A stretch of 64,000 nucleotides of DNA from Roseinatronobacter sp. S2 (GTDB lineage Bacteria > Pseudomonadota > Alphaproteobacteria > Rhodobacterales > Rhodobacteraceae). The stretch covers positions 676,501 through 740,500 of the forward strand of contig NZ_CP121113.1 in the NCBI RefSeq assembly GCF_029581395.1. Reading direction: 5' to 3'. A program made the translations under genes and the position numbers. Shown piece after piece: positions 15,898 through 26,286 of the stretch. The number at the start of each line of letters is the position of its first letter. The stretch's first letter is position 1. Under the pieces are notes generated by a model, which ran no database searches, had not been told where the DNA came from, and was given only the letters and a program-made list of their open reading frames with translations.

Positions 15898-16761
15898 TCA
15901 TCTTTGACACAGCGCACAATAGAAGCTGGACCGCCCTGATTGCACGATCCTGCGGATATTTCCCTTGCAGTCCGGTGTCATACAGGCAGCGTGCTCGCGG
16001 CCATAGACGCGAAAAGCATGCTGGAAATAGCCCAGTTCACCATCGGCCTGCCGGTAATCGCGCAGCGATGATCCCCCCGCATCGATCGCATCGCGCAAGG
16101 TTGCCCGAATCGCAGTGGTCAGTGATTCGATGCGCGCCATGCTGATACGCCCTGCCGCGCGGGTCGGGCTGATGCCCGCGCGAAACAGGGCTTCGCACAC
16201 ATAGATATTGCCCAGTCCGGCGATGATACGCTGGTCCAGCAATGCGGATTTGATCGGCATTTTGCGCCCTTTCAGGCGATCTGCCAGATAAGGCGCGCTG
16301 AAATCATTGCCCAGGGGTTCAGGGCCAAGGCCTGCGACAAGTTTGTGTTGGTCCAGCGTCTGGGTGGTGCACAGGTCCATCGCCCCGAAGCGGCGCGGGT
16401 CGTTGAATGTGATGCGCGCGCCATTTTCCAAGTGAAATATCACATGGTCATGCTTTTCGACGGGCGGGTGGTCGAAATGGAATTGCCCCGGTGCATGGCT
16501 GCCGCGCAGCCCTGACACAACCATACGCCCCGACATGCCCAGATGGATGATCAGTGTGTCCCCGCTGTCCATGTCCAGCAGCAGGTATTTTGACCGGCGG
16601 CGCAATGCCAGAACACGCGCCCCATCCAGCCTTGTGCCCATATCCGGCGGAAAGGGCCAGCGCAGCCCGTCGCGGCGCAACTCTGCGCGGGCAATGCGCA
16701 CCCCTTCCATTGCTGGCAGCAGGCCACGGCGCACGGTTTCCACTTCGGGCAGTTCGGGCAT
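15898..16761 (-). CDS. mutM: Formamidopyrimidine-DNA glycosylase
   Basis: The start at 16761 gives 287 residues beginning PELPEVE after Met, where Pro2 is the catalytic nucleophile and Glu3 the acid. The beta-hairpin lysine is in [12 protein letters not shown], the H2TH region around [15 protein letters not shown], and a C-terminal four-cysteine zinc finger (CMTPDC ... CALC) closes the protein. It excises 8-oxoguanine and nicks the strand. A longer open frame upstream overlaps the ubiE promoter gap and is not family sequence. It is divergent from ubiE with 104 bp between. Confidence 0.94.
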   Translation of the reverse strand: MPELPEVETVRRGLLPAMEGVRIARAELRRDGLRWPFPPDMGTRLDGARVLALRRRSKYLLLDMDSGDTLIIHLGMSGRMVVSGLRGSHAPGQFHFDHPPVEKHDHVIFHLENGARITFNDPRRFGAMDLCTTQTLDQHKLVAGLGPEPLGNDFSAPYLADRLKGRKMPIKSALLDQRIIAGLGNIYVCEALFRAGISPTRAAGRISMARIESLTTAIRATLRDAIDAGGSSLRDYRQADGELGYFQHAFRVYGREHAACMTPDCKGNIRRIVQSGRSSFYCALCQR

Positions 16762-16865
16762 CATTCCCCCCAAGGCTGGTCGTAGGGTCGCATTGTCACG
16801 CCCCCCCAATCCCCTATAAGGAGTGTAGCAGTTCCCCGACAAGGGGCAGTCAAGGGGCAAGACGC

Positions 16866-17618
16866 ATGACGCAGGACGACAAGACCACGCATTTCGGGTT
16901 CCAGACCGTGGACGAAGATCAGAAAGCCGGCATGGTGCATGGCGTCTTTACACGTGTTGCGTCGAAATATGATGTCATGAATGACCTGATGTCGATGGGC
17001 ATTCACCGTGTCTGGAAAGATGCGATGATGGATTGGCTGGCCCCGCGCCCCGGCCAGCGCCTGCTGGATGTGGCGGGCGGCACGGGGGATGTGGCGTTCC
17101 GGTTTCTGGGGCGAGCGGGTGATGGCGCGCGCGCAACGGTGCTGGACCTGACCGAATCCATGTTGATCGAGGGGCAAAAACGCGCCGAGGCCGAAAACCT
17201 GTCCCATGCGCTGGACTGGACCGTGGGCGATGCGATGGCCCTGCCATTTCCCGACAACAGCTTTGATGTCTATACAATCAGCTTTGGTATTCGCAATGTC
17301 ACCCACATTGAAGATGCGCTGCGCGACGCATATCGCGTGCTGCGTCCGGGGGGGCGGTTGATGGTGCTGGAGTTCAGCCAGCTGCCCAATGAGGGGTTGC
17401 AGAAGCTCTATGATCTGTATTCGTTCAATGTGATTCCCGTTATGGGACAGATCGTGGCGAATGACCGCGACAGTTACCAGTATCTGGTCGAATCAATTCG
17501 GAAATTCCCCGATCAGGACCGGTTTGCCGCCATGATCGCAGATGCAGGGTTTGAACAGGTGAAATACCGTAATCTGTCCATGGGCATTGCCGCCCTGCAT
17601 TCCGGCTGGAAAATTTAG
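16866..17618 (+). CDS. ubiE: Ubiquinone/menaquinone biosynthesis C-methyltransferase
   Basis: This 250-residue SAM-dependent methyltransferase has motif [14 protein letters not shown], the family segment [18 protein letters not shown] and the C-terminal [11 protein letters not shown]. It methylates the quinone ring at C-2 (ubiquinone numbering). ubiB starts two bases after its stop, so the two form an operon for quinone synthesis. Open sequence upstream of 16866 in the same frame is not homologous and is not included. Confidence 0.94.
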   Translation: MTQDDKTTHFGFQTVDEDQKAGMVHGVFTRVASKYDVMNDLMSMGIHRVWKDAMMDWLAPRPGQRLLDVAGGTGDVAFRFLGRAGDGARATVLDLTESMLIEGQKRAEAENLSHALDWTVGDAMALPFPDNSFDVYTISFGIRNVTHIEDALRDAYRVLRPGGRLMVLEFSQLPNEGLQKLYDLYSFNVIPVMGQIVANDRDSYQYLVESIRKFPDQDRFAAMIADAGFEQVKYRNLSMGIAALHSGWKI

Positions 17619-17620
17619 TC

Positions 17621-19150
17621 ATGCGCGGGCCGCATAATTTCTGGCGCCTTGTGCGCACGGGGGCCACCTTTGAACGCACAGGTGCCATGCAGGTGGTGCT
17701 GGAGGCGATGAATGCCCCCCCGCGCCTGCGTTTTGCCGCGCGTGTCATGGGCTGGCCGTTCCGGTTTCTGGGCTTGAAGGGCGACCCTGCACAGCCGCCG
17801 CTGGTGCGCGCCCTTACCGCACTTGGTCCGGCCTATATCAAGTTCGGCCAGACGCTGGCCACACGCCCCGATGTGGTCGGCCCCGATCTGGCCGAACAGT
17901 TGCGCTACTTGCAGGATCAACTGCCACCCTTTCCGCGCGCGCAGGCCATGCAGGTCATTGCCGCGGATCTGGAAGCGCCTGTTGACACCATATTCACCGA
18001 TCTGTCCGAACCCGTTGCGGCGGCATCCATCGCGCAGGTTCATTCCGCGCGTTTGGTCAGCACCGGCGCGAAAGTGGCCATCAAGGTGCTGCGTCCGGGG
18101 GTGGAACGCGCGTTTCGCACCGATATTGATGCCTTCTATTTTGCTGCGGGCATGATTGAACGGCTGTTGCCGTCCACCCGCCGTTTGCGCCCGCTGGATG
18201 TGATTGCCCATTTCGAAAGCGTGGTCGAAGGCGAACTTGATTTGCGGCTTGAATCGGCCTCGGCGGCGGAATTTGGCGCGAATACCGCTGATGATGCGGG
18301 CTTCAGCGTGCCGCAGCCCGTTTGGGCGTATTCGTCGCGCCGCGTCATGACACTGGACTGGGCCGAAGGGGTGCCGCTGGGGGACAATGCGGCACTGGAT
18401 GCGCTGGGTCTGGACCGGCGTGAACTGGGTGTGCGCATCCTTAGCCTGTTTTTGCGCCATGCGTTGCGTGACGGATTCTTTCACGGCGACATGCATCAGG
18501 GCAACCTGAAGGTAACAGCCACGGGAGAGATTATCGCGCTGGATTTCGGCATCATGGGCCGGATCGACACCTATAGCAGGCGTGCCTATGCCGAAATCCT
18601 GTTCGGGTTCATCCGCAAGGATTACCGCCGCGTGGCCGAAGTGCATTTCGAGGCAGGCTATGTCCCCGCTGACCGCGATATTGATGAATTCGCGCGCGCG
18701 TTGCGGTCCGTGGGGGAACCCATTTTCGGCATGGATGCGCAGCATATTTCCATGGCACGGCTGCTGGCCTATCTGTTCGATGTGACCGAACGATTTGGCA
18801 TGGAAACCCGCACCGAATTGATATTGCTGCAACGCACCATGGTTGTGGTTGAAGGGGTGGCGCGGTCGCTGAACCCCGAAATCAACATGTGGCATGTCGC
18901 AAAACCTGTGGTCGAAGAATATATTCGTGACCATATCGGGCCGCAGGCGGTGGTGCGTGATCTGGTGCTGACGGCAAAGATTCTGTCGCGCTTTGGTCCG
19001 CGCCTGCCGCGTCTGGTGGAAGATGCGCTGATCGCGCAGGCCAATAGTGACAAACCAGCACAGCCTGCACGCGGACCAAACCCGTTTTTATGGACGGCGC
19101 TTGGCGCGGGGCTGGTGGGGGTGGGCGTGGCTTTGGGCGCGTTGCTGTAG
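17621..19150 (+). CDS. ubiB: Ubiquinone biosynthesis ABC1-family kinase-like protein
   Basis: This 509-residue UbiB/Coq8 family protein has the signature lysine motif KFGQTLATRPD (KxGQ), the alanine-rich loop AAASIAQVHSARLV, the ion-pair lysine in KVAIKVLRPGV, and HGDMHQGNLKV plus ALDFGIMG for metal binding. A hydrophobic C-terminal segment (WTALGAGLVGVGVALGALL) anchors it in the membrane. It supports ubiquinone synthesis by ATPase activity rather than classical kinase activity. It is co-transcribed with ubiE. Confidence 0.94.
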   Translation: MRGPHNFWRLVRTGATFERTGAMQVVLEAMNAPPRLRFAARVMGWPFRFLGLKGDPAQPPLVRALTALGPAYIKFGQTLATRPDVVGPDLAEQLRYLQDQLPPFPRAQAMQVIAADLEAPVDTIFTDLSEPVAAASIAQVHSARLVSTGAKVAIKVLRPGVERAFRTDIDAFYFAAGMIERLLPSTRRLRPLDVIAHFESVVEGELDLRLESASAAEFGANTADDAGFSVPQPVWAYSSRRVMTLDWAEGVPLGDNAALDALGLDRRELGVRILSLFLRHALRDGFFHGDMHQGNLKVTATGEIIALDFGIMGRIDTYSRRAYAEILFGFIRKDYRRVAEVHFEAGYVPADRDIDEFARALRSVGEPIFGMDAQHISMARLLAYLFDVTERFGMETRTELILLQRTMVVVEGVARSLNPEINMWHVAKPVVEEYIRDHIGPQAVVRDLVLTAKILSRFGPRLPRLVEDALIAQANSDKPAQPARGPNPFLWTALGAGLVGVGVALGALL

Positions 19151-19175
19151 CCGCGCGGCCTGCCCGTCAGCCCAG

Positions 19176-19895
19176 TCAGCCCTGCCAGTCGGGACTTGCC
19201 ATCAAGGCCGCGATTGTGCTGCGCAACTGCGCATGTGGCAGCAAAACCAGCATGCGGGGGCTGTCAAATGCAAGCGTTGCCTGCGTTGTAACGGCTATGT
19301 TGGATGTGCCAATCACCCCCGACGGTGTGAAATCCAGCCCGTCAATGGGCCAGAACAATCCCGTTGAACGCCCAGCACATTGGCCCATGGGAAACAGCGA
19401 TACGCGTTGCCCCTTGGTGGTGTCCAATGTCAGATGTGGGGGCGCGACAAAGCAGATGTCGTGTTCTGCCACCAGCACCACGCGTGACGACCCGAACCGC
19501 ACAAGTGATGACATTGCCGCCAGCGTGTGGTCCAGCCGCGACCCTGAAAACCCCAATGCCAACACAAACGGCGCGTCGATTCGGGTCAGGCATTTGTCGA
19601 AATCCGTGCTGTCCTGCTCGTCTATCTTGTGGATTTTGTCGTGCATCCGGTGCCGCAGATCGCTGCGCAGGGAATCAATATCGCCAATGATGGCCTGTGG
19701 GGAATGCCCCGCATCAGCCAACATATTGGCGCCACCGTCCGCAGCCACCAGACACGGTGCCAATGACAGGGCATCTTGCAGATCCGTGGTCGCGAAATCG
19801 GCCCCGCCGACCAGTGTGACGCCATATTCAGAATGGACAAGGACGGACACTTTGCTAACTTTCTTAAATATGGCGGGCTTGCGGGAATTGGCCAT
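19176..19895 (-). CDS. thiN: Thiamine pyrophosphokinase
   Basis: This 239-residue protein shows the TPK catalytic domain signatures CLVAADGGANMLADAG, AIIGDIDSL, DSTDFDKCL and GFSGSRLDHTLA, followed by a C-terminal beta domain with thiamine-binding segments (GLFWPIDGLDF, SNIAV). It makes thiamine diphosphate, the cofactor of enzymes such as the one at the window start. It converges with ubiB, 25 bases away. Confidence 0.88.
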   Translation of the reverse strand: MANSRKPAIFKKVSKVSVLVHSEYGVTLVGGADFATTDLQDALSLAPCLVAADGGANMLADAGHSPQAIIGDIDSLRSDLRHRMHDKIHKIDEQDSTDFDKCLTRIDAPFVLALGFSGSRLDHTLAAMSSLVRFGSSRVVLVAEHDICFVAPPHLTLDTTKGQRVSLFPMGQCAGRSTGLFWPIDGLDFTPSGVIGTSNIAVTTQATLAFDSPRMLVLLPHAQLRSTIAALMASPDWQG

Positions 19896-19987
19896 AATCC
19901 GATCACCAAATTACCCTAGTCCGACCATGTAATCGCTCATGTGCTGCGCGAGTTTGCCAGTGTATTAGGTAAAAAGCGAGCGTCGTT

Positions 19988-22291
19988 ATGGTAGGCCCGA
20001 ACAGAATACTGACAGTTTCCTATGGAACCTTCTCGTGCACGCTGGAAGGATTCGAAGAACCTTTTGGCACGATGAAGGCGATTGCGGAGTATTTCCGCGA
20101 TCTGGCCGCAGATGACCGTTATTTTGGTGCGGAGCCGCCGACACCGGATGCAGACATGCTGCACCGTATCGCCGAACGTCAAATTCAGCGGCGTGTCGAA
20201 TCGCATGTGCAGGATAACGGCATTGTCCTGCGCCCCGAAGCACAGAAAGCAGCCGCCACCACCCCACTGGAAATGGGGTTTGCCGCAGCGTCTACTGCGA
20301 TGCCGACCTCTGTTGCGCTAAGTTCCCTGACCGCAGATCTGTCGCCGACACCTGCCCGTGCGCCAGCGTCACCGCCCCCACCACCGCCCGCGCCTGAACC
20401 TGTATCGGCGGGCGAAATCACAGAGATCACAGAAATCAGTAACAAACTGGCGCGCATTCGCGCCGCAGTTGCCCTTGCAGAAGGGCAAGACAAGGCGCGC
20501 CCTGCGCTGGGTGCCGCACAGCCTGATCACGCGCCGCCCGCCGCCCCCGCACAGATATCGGGAGAGGATGAGATTCGCCAGTTTCTGGCGCAGCAACAAG
20601 ACGAAGACGACACACCGGATTCCGACGATGCGTCTGAAGCAGGCATGGCTGATGATATGCCACCCGCGCTGCACGAACAGTCCGCTGATCCCGTTGTCAC
20701 CAAAGATACGCAGGATGCCGCGCGTCTGCTGTTGTCGGAATTTGATTTCGATGATGACGACATGGATGGCTTTGATGACATGCGTCCGGCGGCTGATCTG
20801 CGCACCCCGCCCCAATCGGCCGAGTTCGGTGATGATACCGGCATGTTCGATGAAGATGACTGCCCCGAAGAGACGCCCCCCGCCGCACAGCAAGATGAAG
20901 ATGCCTTTGAGGAGTTTCTGGATGAGGATGCGGATGACGTAGAAACCGACACGTTCGATGATTTCGACGACGATGACGATTTTGAAGATGACACTGCGCC
21001 CGCCGCTGAAAGTGCGAACGTATTTTCGGACCATGAAGCGCCGCAAGCAGCCCGGATCGAAAGCGATGAATTCGCCGAATATGATGACGATGATTTCGAC
21101 ACCGAACTGCAACAGGCCCTGGATCAACGCGCCGAGGCCGAGGTAGAGCGCGCTTCAATCGAGCAGTTGCGCACGCAAATTCGCAATGTTCTGGGCAATA
21201 CCGGCCTTGCCCGCGCAGATGAACAGGGCCTTGTGCAGGAACTGGCCGAGATCGAACAAGAGATCGTGCTGAAGCACCCCAACTTCATGAAAGCGCGCCA
21301 GAATGCGCTGGCAGAAAACACCGAAAATACCGCTGATCGGTTGATGGCGAAAGCCCAAAGCCAACTGAACGAAACCGGGTCGCGCCGCAGGCGCGAAGCG
21401 TTCGAGCATCTTAGCCTTGCAGTGACGGCAACCCGCGCAGAAGAAGAAGCAACGGGTCCACGCCGCCGTGATATCGCAGAAGCCCGTGAAATCGACCGAT
21501 ACCGCGAAGATATCGGCATGCCTGATCCGCATGAACTGGCCTTGTCACGCACGACAGGCAAACGCGCATCTGCGGAAGATACGCAGGAAACAGATTCTGT
21601 GGCCGGTGCCGAAGCGGATATTGCCCCGCAAAGCGTTCCTGCAAATGACCCTGCGCCCACCCCCGCGCCTGTGGACCCCGTAGAACCGGTGGTCGAAAGC
21701 GCGCCTGAAGTGGCGCAAGACCCTGATGATGTGGAACAGCAGCCGGTTACAGATGCAGCCGCGCCTGCCAGCGATGCGGACAAGGGCGCCGCGCGCCCGC
21801 GTCCGCGCCGCCCTGCCGCAATCGGAACCCGGCGTGCAGAACGTGGCGCCGCACCACGCGCGCCTTTGGTTCTGGTGTCCGAACAACGGGTTGACCCCGA
21901 ACCTGCCGCCCAGCGTGTGCGCCCGCGCCGCGTTGAGGTATCGCTGGACGCACAGGCACCATCGGCACCGTTGAAAACCGCAACACCAGACACAATCGCG
22001 GCGTTCAAGAAATTTGCGGATGATGTTGATGCATGGCTTCTGGATGAACAGATCGAGGCCGCCGCTGCCTATATCACCCATATTCAGGGTCAGGCAGAGT
22101 TTTCGCGCACGGATCTTATCAAGTATGTTCTTGCCTATAATGATGGCAAGACTGTTTCCCGTGAAGATATGCTGCGCGGGTTCGGAACCGTTCTGCGCGA
22201 GGAGCGCCTTGAGCGTGCTGAAACTGGTATGTTCAAACTGTCGCCCAGTTCCGAATATGACGCACCTGCGCGCCAATACGCCACAAACTGA
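19988..22291 (+). CDS. Large acidic low-complexity protein of unknown function
   Basis: This 767-residue protein has three parts. An N-terminal segment (1-80: [39 protein letters not shown]) looks folded. A long, very acidic disordered middle (about 190-390) has runs of Asp/Glu, Pro/Ala linkers and a helical Arg/Glu-rich stretch (about 380-500). A C-terminal segment (about 650-750: [44 protein letters not shown]) again looks folded. There is no signal peptide or membrane segment. Similar proteins in Rhodobacteraceae have been labelled CheA-like, but I see no histidine kinase or Hpt motif. It is a single gene with a strong terminator. I do not assign a function. Confidence 0.75.
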   Translation: MVGPNRILTVSYGTFSCTLEGFEEPFGTMKAIAEYFRDLAADDRYFGAEPPTPDADMLHRIAERQIQRRVESHVQDNGIVLRPEAQKAAATTPLEMGFAAASTAMPTSVALSSLTADLSPTPARAPASPPPPPPAPEPVSAGEITEITEISNKLARIRAAVALAEGQDKARPALGAAQPDHAPPAAPAQISGEDEIRQFLAQQQDEDDTPDSDDASEAGMADDMPPALHEQSADPVVTKDTQDAARLLLSEFDFDDDDMDGFDDMRPAADLRTPPQSAEFGDDTGMFDEDDCPEETPPAAQQDEDAFEEFLDEDADDVETDTFDDFDDDDDFEDDTAPAAESANVFSDHEAPQAARIESDEFAEYDDDDFDTELQQALDQRAEAEVERASIEQLRTQIRNVLGNTGLARADEQGLVQELAEIEQEIVLKHPNFMKARQNALAENTENTADRLMAKAQSQLNETGSRRRREAFEHLSLAVTATRAEEEATGPRRRDIAEAREIDRYREDIGMPDPHELALSRTTGKRASAEDTQETDSVAGAEADIAPQSVPANDPAPTPAPVDPVEPVVESAPEVAQDPDDVEQQPVTDAAAPASDADKGAARPRPRRPAAIGTRRAERGAAPRAPLVLVSEQRVDPEPAAQRVRPRRVEVSLDAQAPSAPLKTATPDTIAAFKKFADDVDAWLLDEQIEAAAAYITHIQGQAEFSRTDLIKYVLAYNDGKTVSREDMLRGFGTVLREERLERAETGMFKLSPSSEYDAPARQYATN

Positions 22292-22308
22292 TCCACTGGC
22301 GCAGCACA

Positions 22309-22344
22309 GCAAAAGGCCCCGAACATGGTTTCGGGGCCTTTTGC
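22309..22344 (+). terminator. Strong terminator after the acidic-protein gene
   Basis: A perfect 15-bp stem (22309-22323 with 22330-22344, GCAAAAGGCCCCGAA and its complement) has A and T runs built into its base, so it can act in both directions. It lies between the acidic protein and the convergent DUF2842 gene. Confidence 0.88.
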
Positions 22345-22373
22345 ATATTCAACACACAGGTTTGATGGCTGCC

Positions 22374-22598
22374 TTATTCCTTCGGCGCATCCGGATCAGG
22401 CTGGCCCACCCCTTTGAACAGCCGTTTCAAAGGAAAGGCCCATACAATGCCAAGTGCAATATAAATGGCCAGTTCCACAAGAAAGGGCGGGCGGTCAAAC
22501 AGTTCAATCACATTGACGGTCACGACTATGTATAGCGGCAGTGCCACCACCAGCGCAAAAAGCGCCCAACGTCTTCTGGCTTTCCAAGATAATGTCAT
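22374..22598 (-). CDS. DUF2842 small membrane protein
   Basis: This 74-residue protein has two hydrophobic segments (about 11-30 and 40-56) and a basic start, matching the alphaproteobacterial DUF2842 family of unknown function. Its ATG overlaps the purA stop (TGATG), so it is translated from the purA transcript. Confidence 0.8.
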   Translation of the reverse strand: MTLSWKARRRWALFALVVALPLYIVVTVNVIELFDRPPFLVELAIYIALGIVWAFPLKRLFKGVGQPDPDAPKE

Positions 22599-23890
22599 CA
22601 GTCTGCAAACGGGTCCGTTACTAGGATTGTGTCATCGCGTTCAGGTGAGGTTGAAAGTAGTGCGACAGGGCAATCAATCAACTCTTCCACGCGGCGCACA
22701 TATTTTATGGCATTCGCGGGCAAGTCTGCCCAGCGTCGTGCCCCTTCGGTGGATTCGCTCCAGCCCGGCATTTCTTCATAGACGGGCACGCAGCGGGCTT
22801 GTGCATCGGCGGCTGTTGGCAGGTAATCCAGCCGCTGGCCGTCCAGTTCATAGCCAATGCAGATTTTCAGCACCTCAAACCCGTCCAGCACATCCAGCTT
22901 GGTCAGGGCTATGCCGTTCACGCCACTGGTTGCACAGGTCTGGCGCAGCAGGCAGGCATCGAACCAGCCACAGCGGCGCTTGCGACCTGTGGTGGTGCCG
23001 AATTCGCGGCCCCGCTCGCCCAGACGCTGGCCATCTGCATCATCCAGCTCGGTCGGGAAGGGGCCTTCGCCAACGCGGGTGGTATAGGCTTTGACAATGC
23101 CCAGCACAAAATCAATTGCACCGGGGCCGACGCCGACGCCGGTTGCGGCCTGTCCTGCAATGACATTGGATGAGGTGACAAAAGGATAGGTGCCGAAATC
23201 GACATCCAGCAACGCGCCTTGCGCCCCTTCAAACAGAATGCGTTTTCCCGCCTTGCGCTTGTCATTCAACACTTTCCAGACGGGTGCGGCGAATTCAAGA
23301 ATGCGGGGTGCTATTTCGCGCAATTGTTCGACAAGCGCCGCGCGGTCGATCGGTTCCAGCCCCAGCCCGGACCGCAGCGCATTATGGTGAACAAGCGCGC
23401 GGTCCACGCGCATCTGCAATGTTGCGTCATCTGCCAGATCCGCGACACGGATCGCCCGCCGCCCGACCTTGTCTTCATAGCAGGGGCCAATGCCGCGCCC
23501 CGTTGTGCCGATTTTGGCCACAGAATTCTGCGTTTCGCGCGCGCGGTCCAGCTCGCCATGAAATGGCAGGATCAGGGGCGTGTTTTCGGCAATCATCAGC
23601 GTGTCGGGGCTGATGTCCACCCCTTGGGCGCGGATTGTTTCAATTTCTTGCAGCAGGTGCCAGGGGTCCAGCACGACACCGTTGCCGATGACCGACAATT
23701 TGCCGCCACGCACCACGCCCGAAGGCAGCGCATGCAACTTGTAGACCTTGCCATCAACAACCAGCGTGTGCCCGGCATTATGACCGCCCTGAAACCGCGC
23801 CACCACATCGGCACGTTCCGACAGCCAGTCGACGATCTTGCCTTTACCTTCGTCACCCCATTGGGCGCCGACTACCACGACATTGGCCAT
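22598..23890 (-). CDS. purA: Adenylosuccinate synthetase
   Basis: This 430-residue enzyme shows the family motifs [37 protein letters not shown] and the C-terminal [12 protein letters not shown]. It joins IMP and aspartate with GTP on the way to AMP. The ATG at 23890 follows AAGGGGA. The frame is open further upstream but overlaps the secG promoter gap and lacks homology. DUF2842 follows by overlap. Confidence 0.95.
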   Translation of the reverse strand: MANVVVVGAQWGDEGKGKIVDWLSERADVVARFQGGHNAGHTLVVDGKVYKLHALPSGVVRGGKLSVIGNGVVLDPWHLLQEIETIRAQGVDISPDTLMIAENTPLILPFHGELDRARETQNSVAKIGTTGRGIGPCYEDKVGRRAIRVADLADDATLQMRVDRALVHHNALRSGLGLEPIDRAALVEQLREIAPRILEFAAPVWKVLNDKRKAGKRILFEGAQGALLDVDFGTYPFVTSSNVIAGQAATGVGVGPGAIDFVLGIVKAYTTRVGEGPFPTELDDADGQRLGERGREFGTTTGRKRRCGWFDACLLRQTCATSGVNGIALTKLDVLDGFEVLKICIGYELDGQRLDYLPTAADAQARCVPVYEEMPGWSESTEGARRWADLPANAIKYVRRVEELIDCPVALLSTSPERDDTILVTDPFAD

Positions 23891-24057
23891 GAATGGTCCC
23901 CTTTGACTTGCAAACCGCCGCCCGTCATAACGCTTCGCTGCGCACTGTGAAACCCGAAATAACATGCGCACCCGTCCGCGCAGTGCGGGAAACAGGGGTT
24001 GCGGGCAATGGCCCAAGCGCCTAAGTAGGCGAGAACAGAAAAAGCGGGTTGTTCCTG

Positions 24058-24417
24058 ATGCAAAATGTCGTGCTGATTGTCCATCTTTTACTGGCGCTGA
24101 CGCTGATTGGCGTGGTGCTGGTGCAGCGCTCCGAAGGGGGTGGTTTGGGTATTGGTGGTGGTGATGGCAGCCCGCAGGCAGGCCGTCCGCCGCTGACAGC
24201 AATGGCAAAACTGACATGGGGTCTGGCAATCGCGTTCATTGCGACATCGCTGACACTGACGGTCATTGCCGCGCAACAATCTGCAAGTGTGTCCGTTCTG
24301 GACCGTTTGGGTGTTCCGACGCCGTCCAGTTCCAGCGTGCCCACATTGCCTGCGACCGACAGCTTGCTGCCACCGCCGGCTGCTGATGATACGCTGGCCC
24401 CGCCGGCCGCAGACTAA
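24058..24417 (+). CDS. secG: Preprotein translocase subunit SecG
   Basis: The ATG at 24058 gives the family start [20 protein letters not shown]; an in-frame TTG nine bases earlier is less likely. The 119-residue protein has two membrane segments flanking the conserved cytoplasmic [15 protein letters not shown] loop, and a Pro/Ser/Ala-rich tail of about 45 residues typical of this order. It stimulates SecYEG translocation. It is divergent from purA. Confidence 0.92.
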   Translation: MQNVVLIVHLLLALTLIGVVLVQRSEGGGLGIGGGDGSPQAGRPPLTAMAKLTWGLAIAFIATSLTLTVIAAQQSASVSVLDRLGVPTPSSSSVPTLPATDSLLPPPAADDTLAPPAAD

Positions 24418-24507
24418 GGCAAAACCACAAATTATTGCGGGGCGTGTTTTTTCTGCGCCCTTATCTAGCGGCTGGCTTGTAGTCGCGGGCGATTTGGGCT
24501 ATGGCTT

Positions 24508-24531
24508 GAACCCCGTGATACTTGGGGTTTT
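24508..24531 (+). terminator. Terminator between secG and pyrG
   Basis: A short stem AACCCC/GGGGTT (24508-24513 with 24523-24528) is followed directly by TTT. It would end secG transcripts; pyrG then needs its own promoter. Confidence 0.55.
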
Positions 24532-24582
24532 TGCAAGCCCCGCATCCGCCGAAATACATGATCACGGGGGGTCGTTTCGACC

Positions 24583-26226
24583 ATGGCACGCTATATTTTC
24601 GTAACAGGTGGTGTTGTTTCCAGCCTTGGCAAAGGCTTGGCATCCGCCGCGCTGGGTGCCTTGTTGCAGGCGCGGGGATTTACCGTGCGATTGCGCAAGC
24701 TGGACCCCTATCTGAACGTCGATCCCGGCACCATGTCCCCGTTTGAACACGGCGAAGTGTTTGTCACCGATGATGGCGCAGAAACCGATCTGGACCTTGG
24801 GCATTATGAACGGTTCACTGGTGTTGCCGCGCGGCGCACCGATTCGGTGTCATCGGGGCGCATCTATTCCAACGTGCTGGAAAAGGAACGCCGTGGCGAT
24901 TATCTGGGCAAGACCATTCAGGTCATTCCCCATGTCACCAACGAGATTAAGGACTTCCTTGCCGTGGGCGAGGATGAGGTTGATTTCATGCTGTGCGAAA
25001 TCGGCGGCACCGTGGGTGATATCGAAGGGCTGCCGTTTTTTGAAGCCATCCGCCAGTTCAGCCATGAACGCCCGCGCGGACAGTGCATTTTCATGCATCT
25101 GACATTGTTGCCCTATCTGACGGCCAGCGGGGAATTGAAAACCAAACCAACGCAGCATTCGGTCAAGGAACTGCAATCCATCGGGATTGCGCCTGATGTG
25201 CTGGTGTGCCGGTCTGAACAGCCGATCCCGGAAAAGGAACGCCAGAAAATTGCCCTGTTTTGCAATGTTCGCCCCGAAGCCGTCATTCCCGCCTATGACC
25301 TGAAATCCATTTATGAAGCGCCGCTGGCCTATCACCGTGCCGGGCTTGATCAGGCGGTTCTGGATGCGTTTGGCATAACGCCTGCGCCGCGCCCCAATCT
25401 GGACCGATGGGAAGATGTGCTGGACCGCTTGCAAAACCCCGAAGGCGAAGTGCGAATCGCCATTGTTGGCAAATATGTCCAGCTGGAAGATGCGTATAAA
25501 TCCATCAAGGAAGCGCTGATTCATGGTGGGATAGCCAACCGCGTGAAGGTGCAGGTCGAATGGATCGACGCCGAGGTGTTTGACAGCAAGGACCCCGGCC
25601 CCGCGCTGGAGCGGTTTCATGCGATTCTGGTGCCCGGCGGGTTTGGCGAACGCGGCACCGAAGGCAAAATTCGCGCCGCCACCTATGCCCGTGAAAAGAA
25701 GATTCCCTATTTTGGCATCTGTCTGGGCATGCAGATGGCCTGTATCGAAGCCGCGCGCAATCTGGCAGGCATACCAGATGCAGGGTCCGAAGAATTCGAC
25801 CATGAAGCGGGCAAGAAGCGCTTTACCCCTGTTGTCTATCACCTGAAGGAATGGGTGCAGGGCAACCACAAGGTTGAACGCAAGCTGGGCGATGACAAGG
25901 GCGGCACCATGCGCTTGGGGGCCTATACCGCGCATCTGAAAGAAGGGTCCAACGTTGCCCGTATCTATGGGGCAACCCGCATCGAGGAACGCCACCGTCA
26001 CCGCTATGAAGTGGACACGCAATTCCGCGCTGCTCTGGAAGGTGTCGGCCTGACATTTTCAGGCCTGTCACCAGACGGAAAACTGCCCGAGATTGTCGAG
26101 CATGAAGGCCACCCCTGGTTTATCGGGGTCCAGTTCCACCCTGAACTGAAATCAAAACCGTTTGATCCCCACCCGCTATTCGCCGATTTCGTGCGCGCCG
26201 CGGTCGATGTGTCGCGCCTCGTTTAG
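24583..26226 (+). CDS. pyrG: CTP synthase
   Basis: The protein has 547 residues. The N-terminal synthetase domain starts [18 protein letters not shown] with the P-loop and [13 protein letters not shown]. The C-terminal class I glutamine amidotransferase domain has the nucleophile cysteine in [12 protein letters not shown] and the catalytic His-Pro-Glu in VQFHPE. It aminates UTP to CTP using glutamine. Length and domain order are standard. It is followed by a convergent kinase gene. Confidence 0.96.
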   Translation: MARYIFVTGGVVSSLGKGLASAALGALLQARGFTVRLRKLDPYLNVDPGTMSPFEHGEVFVTDDGAETDLDLGHYERFTGVAARRTDSVSSGRIYSNVLEKERRGDYLGKTIQVIPHVTNEIKDFLAVGEDEVDFMLCEIGGTVGDIEGLPFFEAIRQFSHERPRGQCIFMHLTLLPYLTASGELKTKPTQHSVKELQSIGIAPDVLVCRSEQPIPEKERQKIALFCNVRPEAVIPAYDLKSIYEAPLAYHRAGLDQAVLDAFGITPAPRPNLDRWEDVLDRLQNPEGEVRIAIVGKYVQLEDAYKSIKEALIHGGIANRVKVQVEWIDAEVFDSKDPGPALERFHAILVPGGFGERGTEGKIRAATYAREKKIPYFGICLGMQMACIEAARNLAGIPDAGSEEFDHEAGKKRFTPVVYHLKEWVQGNHKVERKLGDDKGGTMRLGAYTAHLKEGSNVARIYGATRIEERHRHRYEVDTQFRAALEGVGLTFSGLSPDGKLPEIVEHEGHPWFIGVQFHPELKSKPFDPHPLFADFVRAAVDVSRLV

Positions 26227-26286
26227 GGCGTATCGCTGTCAGGCACCGGATTGGGCCGCCCGCAAGGCGACATCGTGGGCTTGGTC

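Noticed and set aside
17615..18934. A 439-codon minus-strand frame over ubiB
   Set aside because: It fully overlaps a well-supported ubiB gene and has no recognisable domain.
24850..26022. A 390-codon open frame on the minus strand inside pyrG
   Set aside because: It is the antisense shadow of a clear CTP synthase gene; the composition is His/Gln-rich as expected from reversed high-G+C codons and no motif is visible.
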